64,000 bases of DNA from Labia minor (Eukaryota; Arthropoda; Insecta; Dermaptera; Spongiphoridae), in assembly GCA_963082975.1 (NCBI GenBank), contig OY720350.1:7521488-7585487 (forward strand), in the 5' to 3' direction. How positions within the stretch are numbered: the first letter of the stretch is position 1; each line of letters starts with the position of its first letter. Below are positions 43,801-60,300 of this stretch, piece after piece. A program made the translations under genes and the position numbers. The notes beneath the pieces are model-generated. The model was not told the DNA's origin. It worked only from the letters and a program-made list of their open reading frames with translations, and made no database searches.

Positions 43801-46800
43801 ATATCATAATTTTTTTAATTAATTTCATCGAAAAAACCTCAATTTTTAATATTTTTTCACGCAAAAAGCTACTTTTTAAAATAAAAATGTAAAATTTATT
43901 TATTATATATCATTCCCTTCCATTTCTGGTCCTAATCAAGAATTAATTCATATTTTATCGATATCATAATTTTTTTCATTGATTTCATAGAAAAAACCAG
44001 GATTTCTCATATTAATTCAATCAAAAAGCTACTTTTTTAAATAAAAATGTAAAATTTATTTATTATATATCATTCTGTTCCATTTCTGGTCCTAATCACG
44101 AATTAATTCATATTTTATCGATATCATAATTTTTTTCATTGATTTCATAGAAAAACCAGGATTTCTCATATTAATTCAATCAAAAAGCTACTTTTTTAAA
44201 TAAAAATGTAAAATTTATTTATTATATATAATTCTCTTCCATTTCTGGTTCTAATCACGAATTAATTCATATTTTATCGATATCATAATTTTTTTCATTA
44301 ATTTCATCGAAAAAACCTCAATTTGTAATATTTTTTCACGCAAAAAGCTACTTTTTTAAATAAAAATGTAAAATTTATTTATTATATATCATTCTGTTCG
44401 ATTTCTGGTCCTAATCACGAATTAATTCATATTTTATCGATATCATAATTTTTTTCGTTGATTTCATAGAAAAAACTAGGATTTCTCATATTAATTCACG
44501 GAAAAAAGCTACTTTTTTAAATAGAAATGTAAAATTTATTTATTATATATCATTCTGTTCCTTTTCTGGTCCTAATCAAGAGTTAATTCATATTTTATAG
44601 ATATCATAATTTTTTTGATTAATTTCATCGAAAAAACCTCAATTTGTAATATTTTTTCACGCAAAAAGCTACTTTTTTAAATAGAAATGTAAAATTTATT
44701 TATTATATATCATTCTCTTCCATTTCAGGTCCTAATCACGAATTAATTCATATTTTATCGATATCATAATTTTTTTCATTAATTTGATCGAAAAAACCTG
44801 AATTTGTAATATTATTTCAAGCAAAAAGCTACTTTTTTAAATAAAAATGTAAAATTTATTTATTATATATCATTCTCTTCCATTTCTGGTCCTAATCTCG
44901 AATTAATTCATATTTTATCGATATCATAATTTTTTTCATTGATTTCATCGAAAAAACCTCAAATTGTAATATCTTTTAACGCAAAAAGCTACTTTTTTAA
45001 ATAAAAATGTAAAATTTATTTATTATATATCATTCTCTTCCATTTCTTGTTCTAATCACGAATTAATTCATATTTTATCGATATCATAATTTTTTTAATT
45101 AATTTCATCGAAAAAACCTCAATTTGTAATATTTTTTCACGCAAAAAGCTACTTTTTTAAATAGAAATGTAAAATTTATTTATTATATATCATTCTCTTC
45201 CATTTCTGGTCCTAATCACGAATTAATTCATATTTTATCGATATCATAATTTTTTTCATTGATTTCATAGAAAAAACCAGGATTTCTCATATTAATTCAA
45301 TCAAAAAGCTACTTTTTTAAATAAAAATGTAAAATTTATTTATTATATATCATTCTCTTCCATTTCTGGTCCTAATCACGAATTAATTCATATTTTATCG
45401 ATATCATAATTTTTTTCATTGATTTCATATAAAAAACCAGGATTTCTCATATTAATTCAATCACAAAGCTACTTTTTTAAATAAAAATGTAAAACTTATT
45501 TATTATATATCATTCTGTTCCATTTCTGGTCTTAATCACGAATTAATTCATATTTTATCGATATCATAATTTTTTTCATTAATTTCATAGAAAAAACCTC
45601 AATTTGTAATATTTTTTCACGCAAAAAGCTACTTTTTTAAATAAAAATGTAAAATTTATTTATTATATATCATTCTCTTCCATTTGTGGTCCTGATCAAG
45701 AATTAATTCATATTTTATCGATATCATAATTTTTTTCATTGATTTCATAGAAAAAACCAGGATTTCTCATATTAATTCACTCAAAAAGCTACTTTTTTAA
45801 ATAGAAATGTAAAATTTATTTATTATATATCATTCTGTTCCTTTTCTGGTCCTAATCACGAATTAATTCATATTTTATCGATATCATAAATTTTTTCATT
45901 AATTTGATCGAAAAAACCTGAATTTGTAATATTATTTCAAGCAAAAAGCTACTTTTTTAAATAAAAATGTAAAATTTATTTATTATATATCATTCTCTTC
46001 CATTTCAGGTCCTAATCACGAATTAATTCATATTTTATCGATATCATAATTTTTTTAATTAATTTCATCGAAAAAACCTGAATTTGTAATATTAATTCAC
46101 TCAAAAAGCTACTTTTTTAAATAGAAATGTAAAATTTATTTATTATATATCATTCTGTTCCATTTCTGGTCCTAATCAAGAATTAATTCATATTTTATCG
46201 ATATCATAATTTTTTTAATTAATTAAATCGAAAAAACCTCAATTTGTAATATTATTTCACGCAAAAAGCTACTTTTTTAAATAGAAATGTAAAATTTATT
46301 TATTATATATCATTCTCTTCCATTTCTGGTCCTAATCTCGAATTAATTCATATTTTATCGATATCATAATTTTTTTCATTGATTTCATAGAAAAAACTAG
46401 GATTTCTCATATTAATTCACTCAAAAAGCTACTTTTTTAAATAAAAATGTAAAATTTATTTATTATATATCATTCTCTTCCATTTCTGGTCCTAATCACG
46501 AATTAATTCATATTTTATCGATATCATAATTTTTTTCATTGATTTCATAGAAAAAACTAGGATTTCTCATATTAATTCACTCAAAAAGCTACTTTTTTAA
46601 ATAAAAATGTAAAATTTATTTATTATATATCATTCTCTTCCATTTCTGGTCCTAATCACGAATTAATTCATATTTTATCGATATCATAATTTTTTTCATT
46701 GATTTCATATAAAAAACCAGGATTTCTCATATTAATTCAATCAAAAAGCTACTTTTTTAAATAAAAATGTAAAACTTATTTATTATATATCATTCTCTTC

Positions 46801-49800
46801 CATTTCAGGTCCTAATCACGAATTAATTCATATTTTATCGATTAATTTAATAGAAAAAACCTGAATTTGTAATATTAATTCACTCAAAAAGCTACTTTTT
46901 TAAATAGAAATGTAAAATTTATTTATTATATATCATTCTGTTCCATTTCTGGTCCTAATCAAGAATTAATTCATATTTTATCGATATCATAATTTTTTTA
47001 ATTAATTAAATCGAAAAAACCTCAATTTGTAATATTTTTTCACGCAAAAAGCTACTTTTTTAAATAGAAATGTAAAATTTATTTATTATATATCATTCTC
47101 TTCCATTTCTGGTCCTAATCTCGAATTAATTCATATTTTATCGATATCATAATTTTTTTCATTGATTTCATCGAAAAAACTAGGATTTCTCATATTAATT
47201 CACTCAAAAAGCTACTTTTTTAAATAAAAATGTAAAATTTATTTATTATATATCATTCTCTTCCATTTCTGGTCCTAATCACGAATTAATTCATATTTTA
47301 TCGATATCATAATTTTTTTCATTGATTTCATAGAAAAAACTAGGATTTCTCATATTAATTCACTCAAAAAGCTACTTTTTTAAATAAAAATGTAAAATTT
47401 ATTTATTATATATCATTCTCTTCCATTTCTGGTCCTAATCACGAATTAATTCATATTTTATCGATATCATAATTTTTTTCATTGATTTCATAGAAAAAAC
47501 TAGGATTTCTCATATTAATTCACTCAAAAAGCTACTTTTTTAAATAAAAATGTAAAATTTATTTATTATATATCATTCTCTTCCATTTCTAGTCCTAATC
47601 ACGAATTAATTCATATTTTATCAATATCATAATTTTTTTCATTGATTTCATAGAAAAAAACAGGATTTCTCATATTAATTCACTCAAAAAGCTACTTTTT
47701 TAAATAAAAATGTAAAATTTATTTATTATATATCATTCTCTTCCATTTCTGGTTCTAATCACGAATTAATTCATATTTTATCGATATCATAATTTTTTTC
47801 ATTAATTTCATCGAAAAAACCTCAATTTGTAATATTTTTTCACGCAAAAAGCTACTTTTTTAAATAGAAATGTAAAATTTATTTATTATATATCATTCTG
47901 TTCCATTTCTGGTCCTAATCAAGAATTAATTCATATTTTATCGATATCATAATTTTTTTAATTAATTAAATCGAAAAAACCTCAATTTGTAATATTTTTT
48001 CACGCAAAAAGCTACTTTTTTAAATAGAAATGTAAAATTTATTTATTATATATCATTCTCTTCCATTTCTGGTCCTAATCTCGAATTAATTCATATTTTA
48101 TCGATATCATAATTTTTTTCATTGATTTCATAGAAAAAACTAGAATTTCTCATATTAATTCACTCAAAAAGCTACTTTTTTAAATAAAAATGTAAAATTT
48201 ATTTATTATATATCATTCTCTTCCATTTCTGGTCCTAATCACGAATTAATTCATATTTTATCGATATCATAATTTTTTTCATTGATTTCATAGAAAAAAC
48301 TAGGATTTCTCATATTAATTCACTCAAAAAGCTACTTTTTTAAATAAAAATGTAAAATTTATTTATTATATATCATTCTCTTCCATTTCTGGTCCTAATC
48401 ACGAATTAATTCATATTTTATCGATATCATAATTTTTTTCATTGATTTCATAGAAAAAACTAGGATTTCTCATATTAATTCACTCAAAAAGCTACTTTTT
48501 TAAATAAAAATGTAAAATTTATTTATTATATATCATTCTCTTCCATTTCTAGTCCTAATCACGAATTAATTCATATTTTATCAATATCATAATTTTTTTC
48601 ATTGATTTCATAGAAAAAAACAGGATTTCTCATATTAATTCACTCAAAAAGCTACTTTTTTAAATAAAAATGTAAAATTTATTTATTATATATCATTCTC
48701 TTCCATTTCTGGTTCTAATCACGAATTAATTCATATTTTATCGATATCATAATTTTTTTCATTAATTTCATCGAAAAAACCTCAATTTGTAATATTTTTT
48801 CACGCAAAAAGCTACTTTTTTAAATAAAAATGTAAAATTTATTTATTATATATCATTCTGTTCGATTTCTGGTCCTAATCACGAATTAATTCATATTTTA
48901 TCGATATCATAATTTTTTTCATTGATTTCATAGAAAAAACTAGGATTTCTCATATTAATTCACTCAAAAAGCTACTTTTTTAAATAGAAATGTAAAATTT
49001 ATTTATTATATATCATTCTGTTCCTTTTCTGGTCCTAATCAAGAGTTAATTCATATTTTATCGATATCATAATTTTTTTGATTAATTTCATCGAAAAAAC
49101 CTCAATTTGTAATATTATTTCAAGCAAAAAGCTACTTTTTTAAATAAAAATGTAAAATTTATTTATTATATATCATTCTCTTCCATTTCTGGTCCTAATC
49201 TCGAATTAATTCATATTTTATCGATATCATAATTTTTTTCATTGATTTCATCGAAAAAACCTCAAATTGTAATATTTTTTAACGCAAAAAGCTACTTTTT
49301 TAAATAAAAATGTAAAATTTATTTATTATATATCATTCTCTTCCATTTCTTGTTCTAATCACGAATTAATTCATATTTTATCGATATCATAATTTTTTTA
49401 ATTAATTTCATCGAAAAAACCTGAATTTGTAATATTATTTCACGCAAAAAGCTACTTTTTTAAATAAAAATGTAAAATTTATTTATTATATATCATTCTG
49501 TTCCATTTCTGGTCCTAATCAAGAATTAATTCATATTTTATCGATATCATAATTTTTTTCATTGATTTCATAGAAAAAACCAAGATTTCTCATATTAATT
49601 CAATCAAAAAGCTACTTTTTAAATAAAAATGTAAAATTTATTTATTATATATCATTCTGTTCCATTTCTGGTCCTAATCACGAATTAATTCATATTTTAT
49701 CGATATCATAATTTTTTTCATTAATTTCATAGAACAAACCTGAATTTGTAATATTTTTTCACGCAAAAAGCTACTTTTTTAAATAAAAATGTAAAATTTA

Positions 49801-52294
49801 TTTATTATATATCATTCTCTTCCATTTGTGGTCCTGATCAAGAATTAATTCATATTTTATCGATATCATAATTTTTTTCATTAATTTCATCGAAAAAACC
49901 TCAAATTGTAATATTTTTTAACGCAAAAAGCTACTTTTTTAAATAAAAATGTAAAATTTATTTATTATATATCATTCTGTTCCTTTTCTGGTCCTAATCA
50001 AGAGTTAATTCATATTTTATCGATATCATAATTTTTTTCATTGATTTCATAGAAAAAACTAGGATTTCTCATATTAATTCACTCAAAAAGCTACTTTTTT
50101 AAATAAAAATGTAAAATTTATTTATTATATATCATTCTCTTCCATTTCTGGTCCTAATCACGAATTAATTCATATTTTATCGATATCATAATTTTTTTCA
50201 TTGATTTCATAGAAAAAACTAGGATTTCTCATATTAATTCACTCAAAAAGCTACTTTTTTAAATAAAAATGTAAAATTTATTTATTATATATCATTCTCT
50301 TCCATTTCTGGTCCTAATCACGAATTAATTCATATTTTATCGATATCATAATTTTTTTCATTGATTTCATATAAAAAACCAGGATTTCTCATATTAATTC
50401 AATCAAAAAGCTACTTTTTTAAATAAAAATGTAAAACTTATTTATTATATATCATTCTGTTCCATTTCTGGTCTTAATCACGAATTAATTCATATTTTAT
50501 CGATATCATAATTTTTTTCATTAATTTCATAGAAAAAACCTCAATTTGTAATATTTTTTCACGCAAAAAGCTACTTTTTTAAATAAAAATGTAAAATTTA
50601 TTTATTATATATCATTCTCTTCCATTTGTGGTCCTGATCAAGAATTAATTCATATTTTATCGATATCATAATTTTTTTCATTGATTTCATAGAAAAAACC
50701 AGGATTTCTCATATTAATTCACTCAAAAAGCTACTTTTTTAAATAGAAATGTAAAATTTATTTATTATATATCATTCTGTTCCTTTTCTGGTCCTAATCA
50801 CGAATTAATTCATATTTTATCGATATCATAATTTTTTTCATTAATTTGATCGAAAAAACCTGAATTTGTAATATTATTTCAAGCAAAAAGCTACTTTTTT
50901 AAATAAAAATGTAAAATTTATTTATTATATATCATTCTCTTCCATTTCAGGTCCTAATCACGAATTAATTCATATTTTATCGATATCATAATTTTTTTAA
51001 TTAATTTCATCGAAAAAACCTTAATTTGTAATATTAATTCACTCAAAAAGCTACTTTTTTAAATAGAAATGTAAAATTTATTTATTATATATCATTCTGT
51101 TCCATTTCTGGTCCTAATCAAGAATTAATTCATATTTTATCGATATCATAATTTTTTTAATTAATTAAATCGAAAAAACCTCAATTTGTAATATTTTTTC
51201 ACGCAAAAAGCTACTTTTTTAAATAGAAATGTAAAATTTATTTATTATATATCATTCTCTTCCATTTCTGGTCCTAATCTCGAATTAATTCATATTTTAT
51301 CGATATCATAATTTTTTTCATTGATTTCATCGAAAAAACTAGGATTTCTCATATTAATTCACTCAAAAAGCTACTTTTTTAAATAAAAATGTAAAATTTA
51401 TTTATTATATATCATTCTCTTCCATTTCTGGTCCTAATCACGAATTAATTCATATTTTATCGATATCATAATTTTTTTCATTGATTTCATAGAAAAAACT
51501 AGGATTTCTCATATTAATTCACTCAAAAAGCTACTTTTTTAAATAAAAATGTAAAATTTATTTATTATATATCATTCTCTTCCATTTCTGGTCCTAATCA
51601 CGAATTAATTCATATTTTATCGATATCATAATTTTTTTCATTGATTTCATAGAAAAAACTAGGATTTCTCATATTAATTCACTCAAAAAGCTACTTTTTT
51701 AAATAAAAATGTAAAATTTATTTATTATATATCATTCTCTTCCATTTCTAGTCCTAATCACGAATTAATTCATATTTTATCAATATCATAATTTTTTTCA
51801 TTGATTTCATAGAAAAAAACAGGATTTCTCATATTAATTCACTCAAAAAGCTACTTTTTTAAATAAAAATGTAAAATTTATTTATTATATATCATTCTCT
51901 TCCATTTCTGGTTCTAATCACGAATTAATTCATATTTTATCGATATCATAATTTTTTTCATTAATTTCATCGAAAAAACCTCAATTTGTAATATTTTTTC
52001 ACGCAAAAAGCTACTTTTTTAAATAGAAATGTAAAATTTATTTATTATATATCATTCTGTTCCATTTCTGGTCCTAATCAAGAATTAATTCATATTTTAT
52101 CGATATCATAATTTTTTTCATTGATTTCATCGAAAAAACTAGGATTTCTCATATTAATTCACTCAAAAAGCTACTTTTTTAAATAAAAATGTAAAATTTA
52201 TTTATTATATATCATTCTCTTCCATTTCTGGTCCTAATCACGAATTAATTCATATTTTATCGATATCATAATTTTTTTCATTGATTTCATAGAA

Positions 52295-54780
52295 AAAACT
52301 AGGATTTCTCATATTAATTCACTCAAAAAGCTACTTTTTTAAATAAAAATGTAAAATTTATTTATTATATATCATTCTCTTCCATTTCTGGTCCTAATCA
52401 CGAATTAATTCATATTTTATCGATATCATAATTTTTTTCATTGATTTCATAGAAAAAACTAGGATTTCTCATATTAATTCACTCAAAAAGCTACTTTTTT
52501 AAATAAAAATGTAAAATTTATTTATTATATATCATTCTCTTCCATTTCTGGTTCTAATCACGAATTAATTCATATTTTATCGATATCATAATTTTTTTCA
52601 TTAATTTCATCGAAAAAACCTCAATTTGTAATATTTTTTCACGCAAAAAGCTACTTTTTTAAATAAAAATGTAAAATTTATTTATTATATATCATTCTGT
52701 TCGATTTCTGGTCCTAATCACGAATTAATTCATATTTTATCGATATCATAATTTTTTTCATTGATTTCATAGAAAAAACTAGGATTTCTCATATTAATTC
52801 ACTCAAAAAGCTACTTTTTTAAATAGAAATGTAAAATTTATTTATTATATATCATTCTGTTCCTTTTCTGGTCCTAATCAAGAGTTAATTCATATTTTAT
52901 CGATATCATAATTTTTTTGATTAATTTCATCGAAAAAACCTCAATTTGTAATATTATTTCAAGCAAAAAGCTACTTTTTTAAATAAAAATGTAAAATTTA
53001 TTTATTATATATCATTCTCTTCCATTTCTGGTCCTAATCTCGAATTAATTCATATTTTATCGATATCATAATTTTTTTCATTGATTTCATCGAAAAAACC
53101 TCAAATTGTAATATTTTTTAACGCAAAAAGCTACTTTTTTAAATAAAAATGTAAAATTTATTTATTATATATCATTCTCTTCCATTTCTTGTTCTAATCA
53201 CGAATTAATTCATATTTTATCGATATCATAATTTTTTTAATTAATTTCATCGAAAAAACCTGAATTTGTAATATTATTTCACGCAAAAAGCTACTTTTTT
53301 AAATAAAAATGTAAAATTTATTTATTATATATCATTCTGTTCCATTTCTGGTCCTAATCAAGAATTAATTCATATTTTATCGATATCATAATTTTTTTCA
53401 TTGATTTCATAGAAAAAACCAAGATTTCTCATATTAATTCAATCAAAAAGCTACTTTTTTAAATAAAAATGTAAAATTTATTTATTATATATCATTCTGT
53501 TCCATTTCTGGTCCTAATCACGAATTAATTCATATTTTATCGATATCATAATTTTTTTCATTAATTTCATAAAACAAACCTGAATTTGTAATATTTTTTC
53601 ACGCAAAAAGCTACTTTTTTAAATAAAAATGTAAAATTTATTTATTATATATCATTCTCTTCCATTTGTGGTCCTGATCAAGAATTAATTCATATTTTAT
53701 CGATATCATAATTTTTTTCATTAATTTCATCGAAAAAACCTCAAATTGTAATATTTTTTAACGCAAAAAGCTACTTTTTTAAATAAAAATGTAAAATTTA
53801 TTTATTATATATCATTCTGTTCCTTTTCTGGTCCTAATCAAGAGTTAATTCATATTTTATCGATATCATAATTTTTTTCATTGATTTCATAGAAAAAACC
53901 AGGATTTCTCATATTAATTCACGCAAAAAGCTACTTTTTTAAATAGAAATGTAAAATTTATTTATTATATATCATTCTGTTCCATTTCTGGTCCTAATCA
54001 AGAATTAATTCATATTTTATCGATATCATAATTTTTTTAATTAATTAAATCGAAAAAACCTCAATTTGTAATATTTTTTCACGCAAAAAGCTACTTTTTT
54101 AAATAGAAATGTAAAATTTATTTATTATATATCATTCTCTTCCATTTCTGGTCCTAATCACGAATTAATTCATATTTTATCGATATCATAATTTTTTTCA
54201 TTGATTTCATAGAAAAAACCAGGATTTCTCATATTAATTCACGCAAAAAGCTACTTTTTTAAATAGAAATGTAAAATTTATTTATTATATATCATTCTGT
54301 TCCTTTTCTGGTCCTAATCAAGAGTTAATTCATATTTTATCGATATCATAATTTTTTTGATTAATTTCATCGAAAAAACCTCAATTTGTAATATTTTTTC
54401 ACGCAAAAAGCTACTTTTTTAAATAGAAATGTAAAATTTATTTATTATATATCATTCTCTTCCATTTCAGGTCCTAATCACGAATTAATTCATATTTTAT
54501 CGATATCATAATTTTTTTCATTAATTTCATCGAAAAAACCTCAATTTGTAATATTTTTTAACGCAAAAAGCTACTTTTTTAAATAAAAATGTAAAATTTA
54601 TTTATTATATATCATTCTGTTCCTTTTCTGGTCCTAATCAAGAGTTAATTCATATTTTATCGATATCATAATTTTTTTCATTGATTTCATAGAAAAAACC
54701 AGGATTTCTCATATTAATTCACGCAAAAAGCTACTTTTTTAAATAGAAATGTAAAATTTATTTATTATATATCATTCTGT
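52295..54780 (+). repeat. Recently duplicated satellite block, copy 1
   Basis: About 2.49 kb that recurs at 60455-62940, offset 8160 bp (51 monomers). Comparing row by row I found one difference, A at 53572 versus G at 61732. Confidence 0.8.
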
Positions 54781-57350
54781 TCCATTTCTGGTCCTAATCA
54801 AGAATTAATTCATATTTTATCGATATCATAATTTTTTTAATTAATTAAATCGAAAAAACCTCAATTTGTAATATTTTTTCACGCAAAAAGCTACTTTTTT
54901 AAATAGAAATGTAAAATTTATTTATTATATATCATTCTCTTCCATTTCTGGTCCTAATCACGAATTAATTCATATTTTATCGATATCATAATTTGTTTCA
55001 TTGATTTCATAGAAAAAACCAGGATTTCTCATATTAATTCACGCAAAAAGCTACTTTTTTAAATAGAAATGTAAAATTTATTTATTATATATCATTCTGT
55101 TCCTTTTCTGGTCCTAATCAAGAGTTAATTCATATTTTATCGATATCATAATTTTTTTGATTAATTTCATCGAAAAAACCTCAATTTGTAATATTTTTTC
55201 ACGCAAAAAGCTACTTTTTTAAATAGAAATGTAAAATTTATTTATTATATATCATTCTCTTCCATTTCAGGTCCTAATCACGAATTAATTCATATTTTAT
55301 CGATATCATAATTTTTTTCATTAATTTCATCGAAAAAACCTCAATTTGTAATATTTTTTCACGCAAAAAGCTACTTTTTTAAATAAAAATGTAAAATTTA
55401 TTTATTATATATCATTCTGTTCGATTTCTGGTCCTAATCACGAATTAATTCATATTTTATCGATATCATAATTTTTTTCATTGATTTCATAGAAAAAACT
55501 AGGATTTCTCATATTAATTCACTCAAAAAGCTACTTTTTTAAATAGAAATGTAAAATTTATTTATTATATATCATTCTGTTCCTTTTCTGGTCCTAATCA
55601 AGAGTTAATTCATATTTTATCGATATCATAATTTTTTTGATTAATTTCATCGAAAAAACCTCAATTTGTAATATTATTTCAAGCAAAAAGCTACTTTTTT
55701 AAATAAAAATGTAAAATTTATTTATTATATATCATTCTCTTCCATTTCTGGTCCTAATCTCGAATTAATTCATATTTTATCGATATCATAATTTTTTTCA
55801 TTGATTTCATCGAAAAAACCTCAAATTGTAATATTTTTTAACGCAAAAAGCTACTTTTTTAAATAAAAATGTAAAATTTATTTATTATATATCATTCTCT
55901 TCCATTTCTTGTTCTAATCACGAATTAATTCATATTTTATCGATATCATAATTTTTTTAATTAATTTCATCGAAAAAACCTGAATTTGTAATATTATTTC
56001 ACGCAAAAAGCTACTTTTTTAAATAAAAATGTAAAATTTATTTATTATATATCATTCTGTTCCATTTCTGGTCCTAATCAAGAATTAATTCATATTTTAT
56101 CGATATCATAATTTTTTTCATTAATTTCATAGAAAAAACCTGAATTTGTAATATTTTTTCACGCAAAAAGCTACTTTTTTAAATAGAAATGTAAAATTTA
56201 TTTATTATATATCATTCTCTTCCATTTCTGGTCCTAATCTCGAATTAATTCATATTTTATCGATATCATAATTTTTTTCATTGATTTCATCGAAAAAACT
56301 AGGATTTCTCATATTAATTCACTCAAAAAGCTACTTTTTTAAATAAAAATGTAAAATTTATTTATTATATATCATTCTCTTCCATTTCTGGTCCTAATCA
56401 CGAATTAATTCATATTTTATCGATATCATAATTTTTTTCATTGATTTCATAGAAAAAACTAGGATTTCTCATATTAATTCACTCAAAAAGCTACTTTTTT
56501 AAATAAAAATGTAAAATTTATTTATTATATATCATTCTCTTCCATTTCTGGTCCTAATCACGAATTAATTCATATTTTATCGATATCATAATTTTTTTCA
56601 TTGATTTCATAGAAAAAACTAGGATTTCTCATATTAATTCACTCAAAAAGCTACTTTTTTAAATAAAAATGTAAAATTTATTTATTATATATCATTCTCT
56701 TCCATTTCTAGTCCTAATCACGAATTAATTCATATTTTATCAATATCATAATTTTTTTCATTGATTTCATAGAAAAAAACAGGATTTCTCATATTAATTC
56801 ACTCAAAAAGCTACTTTTTTAAATAAAAATGTAAAATTTATTTATTATATATCATTCTCTTCCATTTCTGGTTCTAATCACGAATTAATTCATATTTTAT
56901 CGATATCATAATTTTTTTCATTAATTTCATCGAAAAAACCTCAATTTGTAATATTTTTTCACGCAAAAAGCTACTTTTTTAAATAGAAATGTAAAATTTA
57001 TTTATTATATATCATTCTGTTCCATTTCTGGTCCTAATCAAGAATTAATTCATATTTTATCGATATCATAATTTTTTTCATTGATTTCATCGAAAAAACT
57101 AGGATTTCTCATATTAATTCACTCAAAAAGCTACTTTTTTAAATAAAAATGTAAAATTTATTTATTATATATCATTCTCTTCCATTTCTGGTCCTAATCA
57201 CGAATTAATTCATATTTTATCGATATCATAATTTTTTTCATTGATTTCATAGAAAAAACTAGGATTTCTCATATTAATTCACTCAAAAAGCTACTTTTTT
57301 AAATAAAAATGTAAAATTTATTTATTATATATCATTCTCTTCCATTTCTG
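54745..57350 (+). repeat. Recently duplicated satellite block, offset 3360 bp
   Basis: About 2.6 kb repeated at 58105-60710 (21 monomers away). The rare ATTTGTTTCATT variant marks it at 54991 and 58351. No difference was noticed in the rows compared; the copies diverge at 57352 (ggtcc versus ggttc). Confidence 0.8.
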
Positions 57351-60300
57351 GTCCTAATCACGAATTAATTCATATTTTATCGATATCATAATTTTTTTCA
57401 TTGATTTCATAGAAAAAACCTGAATTTGTAATATTATTTCAAGCAAAAAGCTACTTTTTTAAATAAAAATGTAAAATTTATTTATTATATATCATTCTCT
57501 TCCATTTCTGGTCCTAATCTCGAATTAATTCATATTTTATCGATATCATAATTTTTTTCATTGATTTCATAGAAAAAACCAAGATTTCTCATATTAATTC
57601 ACTCAAAAAGCTACTTTTTTAAATAAAAATGTAAAATTTATTTATTATATATCATTCTCTTCCATTTCTGGTCCTAATCACGAATTAATTCATATTTTAT
57701 CGATATCATAATTTTTTTCATTGATTTCATAGAAAAAACTAGGATTTCTCATATTAATTCACGCAAAAAGCTACTTTTTTAAATAGAAATGTAAAATTTA
57801 TTTATTATATATCATTCTGTTCCTTTTCTGGTCCTAATCACGAATTAATTCATATTTTATCGATATCATAATTATTTTCATTGATTTCATAGAAAAAACT
57901 AGGATTTCTCATATTAATTCACTCAAAAAGCTACTTTTTTAAATAAAAATGTAAAATTTATTTATTATATATCATTCTCTTCCATTTCTAGTCCTAATCA
58001 CGAATTAATTCATATTTTATCGATATCATAATTTTTTTAATTAATTTCATCGAAAAAACCTAAATTTGTAATATTATTTCACGCAAAAAGCTACTTTTTT
58101 AAATAAAAATGTAAAATTTATTTATTATATATCATTCTGTTCCATTTCTGGTCCTAATCAAGAATTAATTCATATTTTATCGATATCATAATTTTTTTAA
58201 TTAATTAAATCGAAAAAACCTCAATTTGTAATATTTTTTCACGCAAAAAGCTACTTTTTTAAATAGAAATGTAAAATTTATTTATTATATATCATTCTCT
58301 TCCATTTCTGGTCCTAATCACGAATTAATTCATATTTTATCGATATCATAATTTGTTTCATTGATTTCATAGAAAAAACCAGGATTTCTCATATTAATTC
58401 ACGCAAAAAGCTACTTTTTTAAATAGAAATGTAAAATTTATTTATTATATATCATTCTGTTCCTTTTCTGGTCCTAATCAAGAGTTAATTCATATTTTAT
58501 CGATATCATAATTTTTTTGATTAATTTCATCGAAAAAACCTCAATTTGTAATATTTTTTCACGCAAAAAGCTACTTTTTTAAATAGAAATGTAAAATTTA
58601 TTTATTATATATCATTCTCTTCCATTTCAGGTCCTAATCACGAATTAATTCATATTTTATCGATATCATAATTTTTTTCATTAATTTCATCGAAAAAACC
58701 TCAATTTGTAATATTTTTTCACGCAAAAAGCTACTTTTTTAAATAAAAATGTAAAATTTATTTATTATATATCATTCTGTTCGATTTCTGGTCCTAATCA
58801 CGAATTAATTCATATTTTATCGATATCATAATTTTTTTCATTGATTTCATAGAAAAAACTAGGATTTCTCATATTAATTCACTCAAAAAGCTACTTTTTT
58901 AAATAGAAATGTAAAATTTATTTATTATATATCATTCTGTTCCTTTTCTGGTCCTAATCAAGAGTTAATTCATATTTTATCGATATCATAATTTTTTTGA
59001 TTAATTTCATCGAAAAAACCTCAATTTGTAATATTATTTCAAGCAAAAAGCTACTTTTTTAAATAAAAATGTAAAATTTATTTATTATATATCATTCTCT
59101 TCCATTTCTGGTCCTAATCTCGAATTAATTCATATTTTATCGATATCATAATTTTTTTCATTGATTTCATCGAAAAAACCTCAAATTGTAATATTTTTTA
59201 ACGCAAAAAGCTACTTTTTTAAATAAAAATGTAAAATTTATTTATTATATATCATTCTCTTCCATTTCTTGTTCTAATCACGAATTAATTCATATTTTAT
59301 CGATATCATAATTTTTTTAATTAATTTCATCGAAAAAACCTGAATTTGTAATATTATTTCACGCAAAAAGCTACTTTTTTAAATAAAAATGTAAAATTTA
59401 TTTATTATATATCATTCTGTTCCATTTCTGGTCCTAATCAAGAATTAATTCATATTTTATCGATATCATAATTTTTTTCATTAATTTCATAGAAAAAACC
59501 TGAATTTGTAATATTTTTTCACGCAAAAAGCTACTTTTTTAAATAGAAATGTAAAATTTATTTATTATATATCATTCTCTTCCATTTCTGGTCCTAATCT
59601 CGAATTAATTCATATTTTATCGATATCATAATTTTTTTCATTGATTTCATCGAAAAAACTAGGATTTCTCATATTAATTCACTCAAAAAGCTACTTTTTT
59701 AAATAAAAATGTAAAATTTATTTATTATATATCATTCTCTTCCATTTCTGGTCCTAATCACGAATTAATTCATATTTTATCGATATCATAATTTTTTTCA
59801 TTGATTTCATAGAAAAAACTAGGATTTCTCATATTAATTCACTCAAAAAGCTACTTTTTTAAATAAAAATGTAAAATTTATTTATTATATATCATTCTCT
59901 TCCATTTCTGGTCCTAATCACGAATTAATTCATATTTTATCGATATCATAATTTTTTTCATTGATTTCATAGAAAAAACTAGGATTTCTCATATTAATTC
60001 ACTCAAAAAGCTACTTTTTTAAATAAAAATGTAAAATTTATTTATTATATATCATTCTCTTCCATTTCTAGTCCTAATCACGAATTAATTCATATTTTAT
60101 CAATATCATAATTTTTTTCATTGATTTCATAGAAAAAAACAGGATTTCTCATATTAATTCACTCAAAAAGCTACTTTTTTAAATAAAAATGTAAAATTTA
60201 TTTATTATATATCATTCTCTTCCATTTCTGGTTCTAATCACGAATTAATTCATATTTTATCGATATCATAATTTTTTTCATTAATTTCATCGAAAAAACC

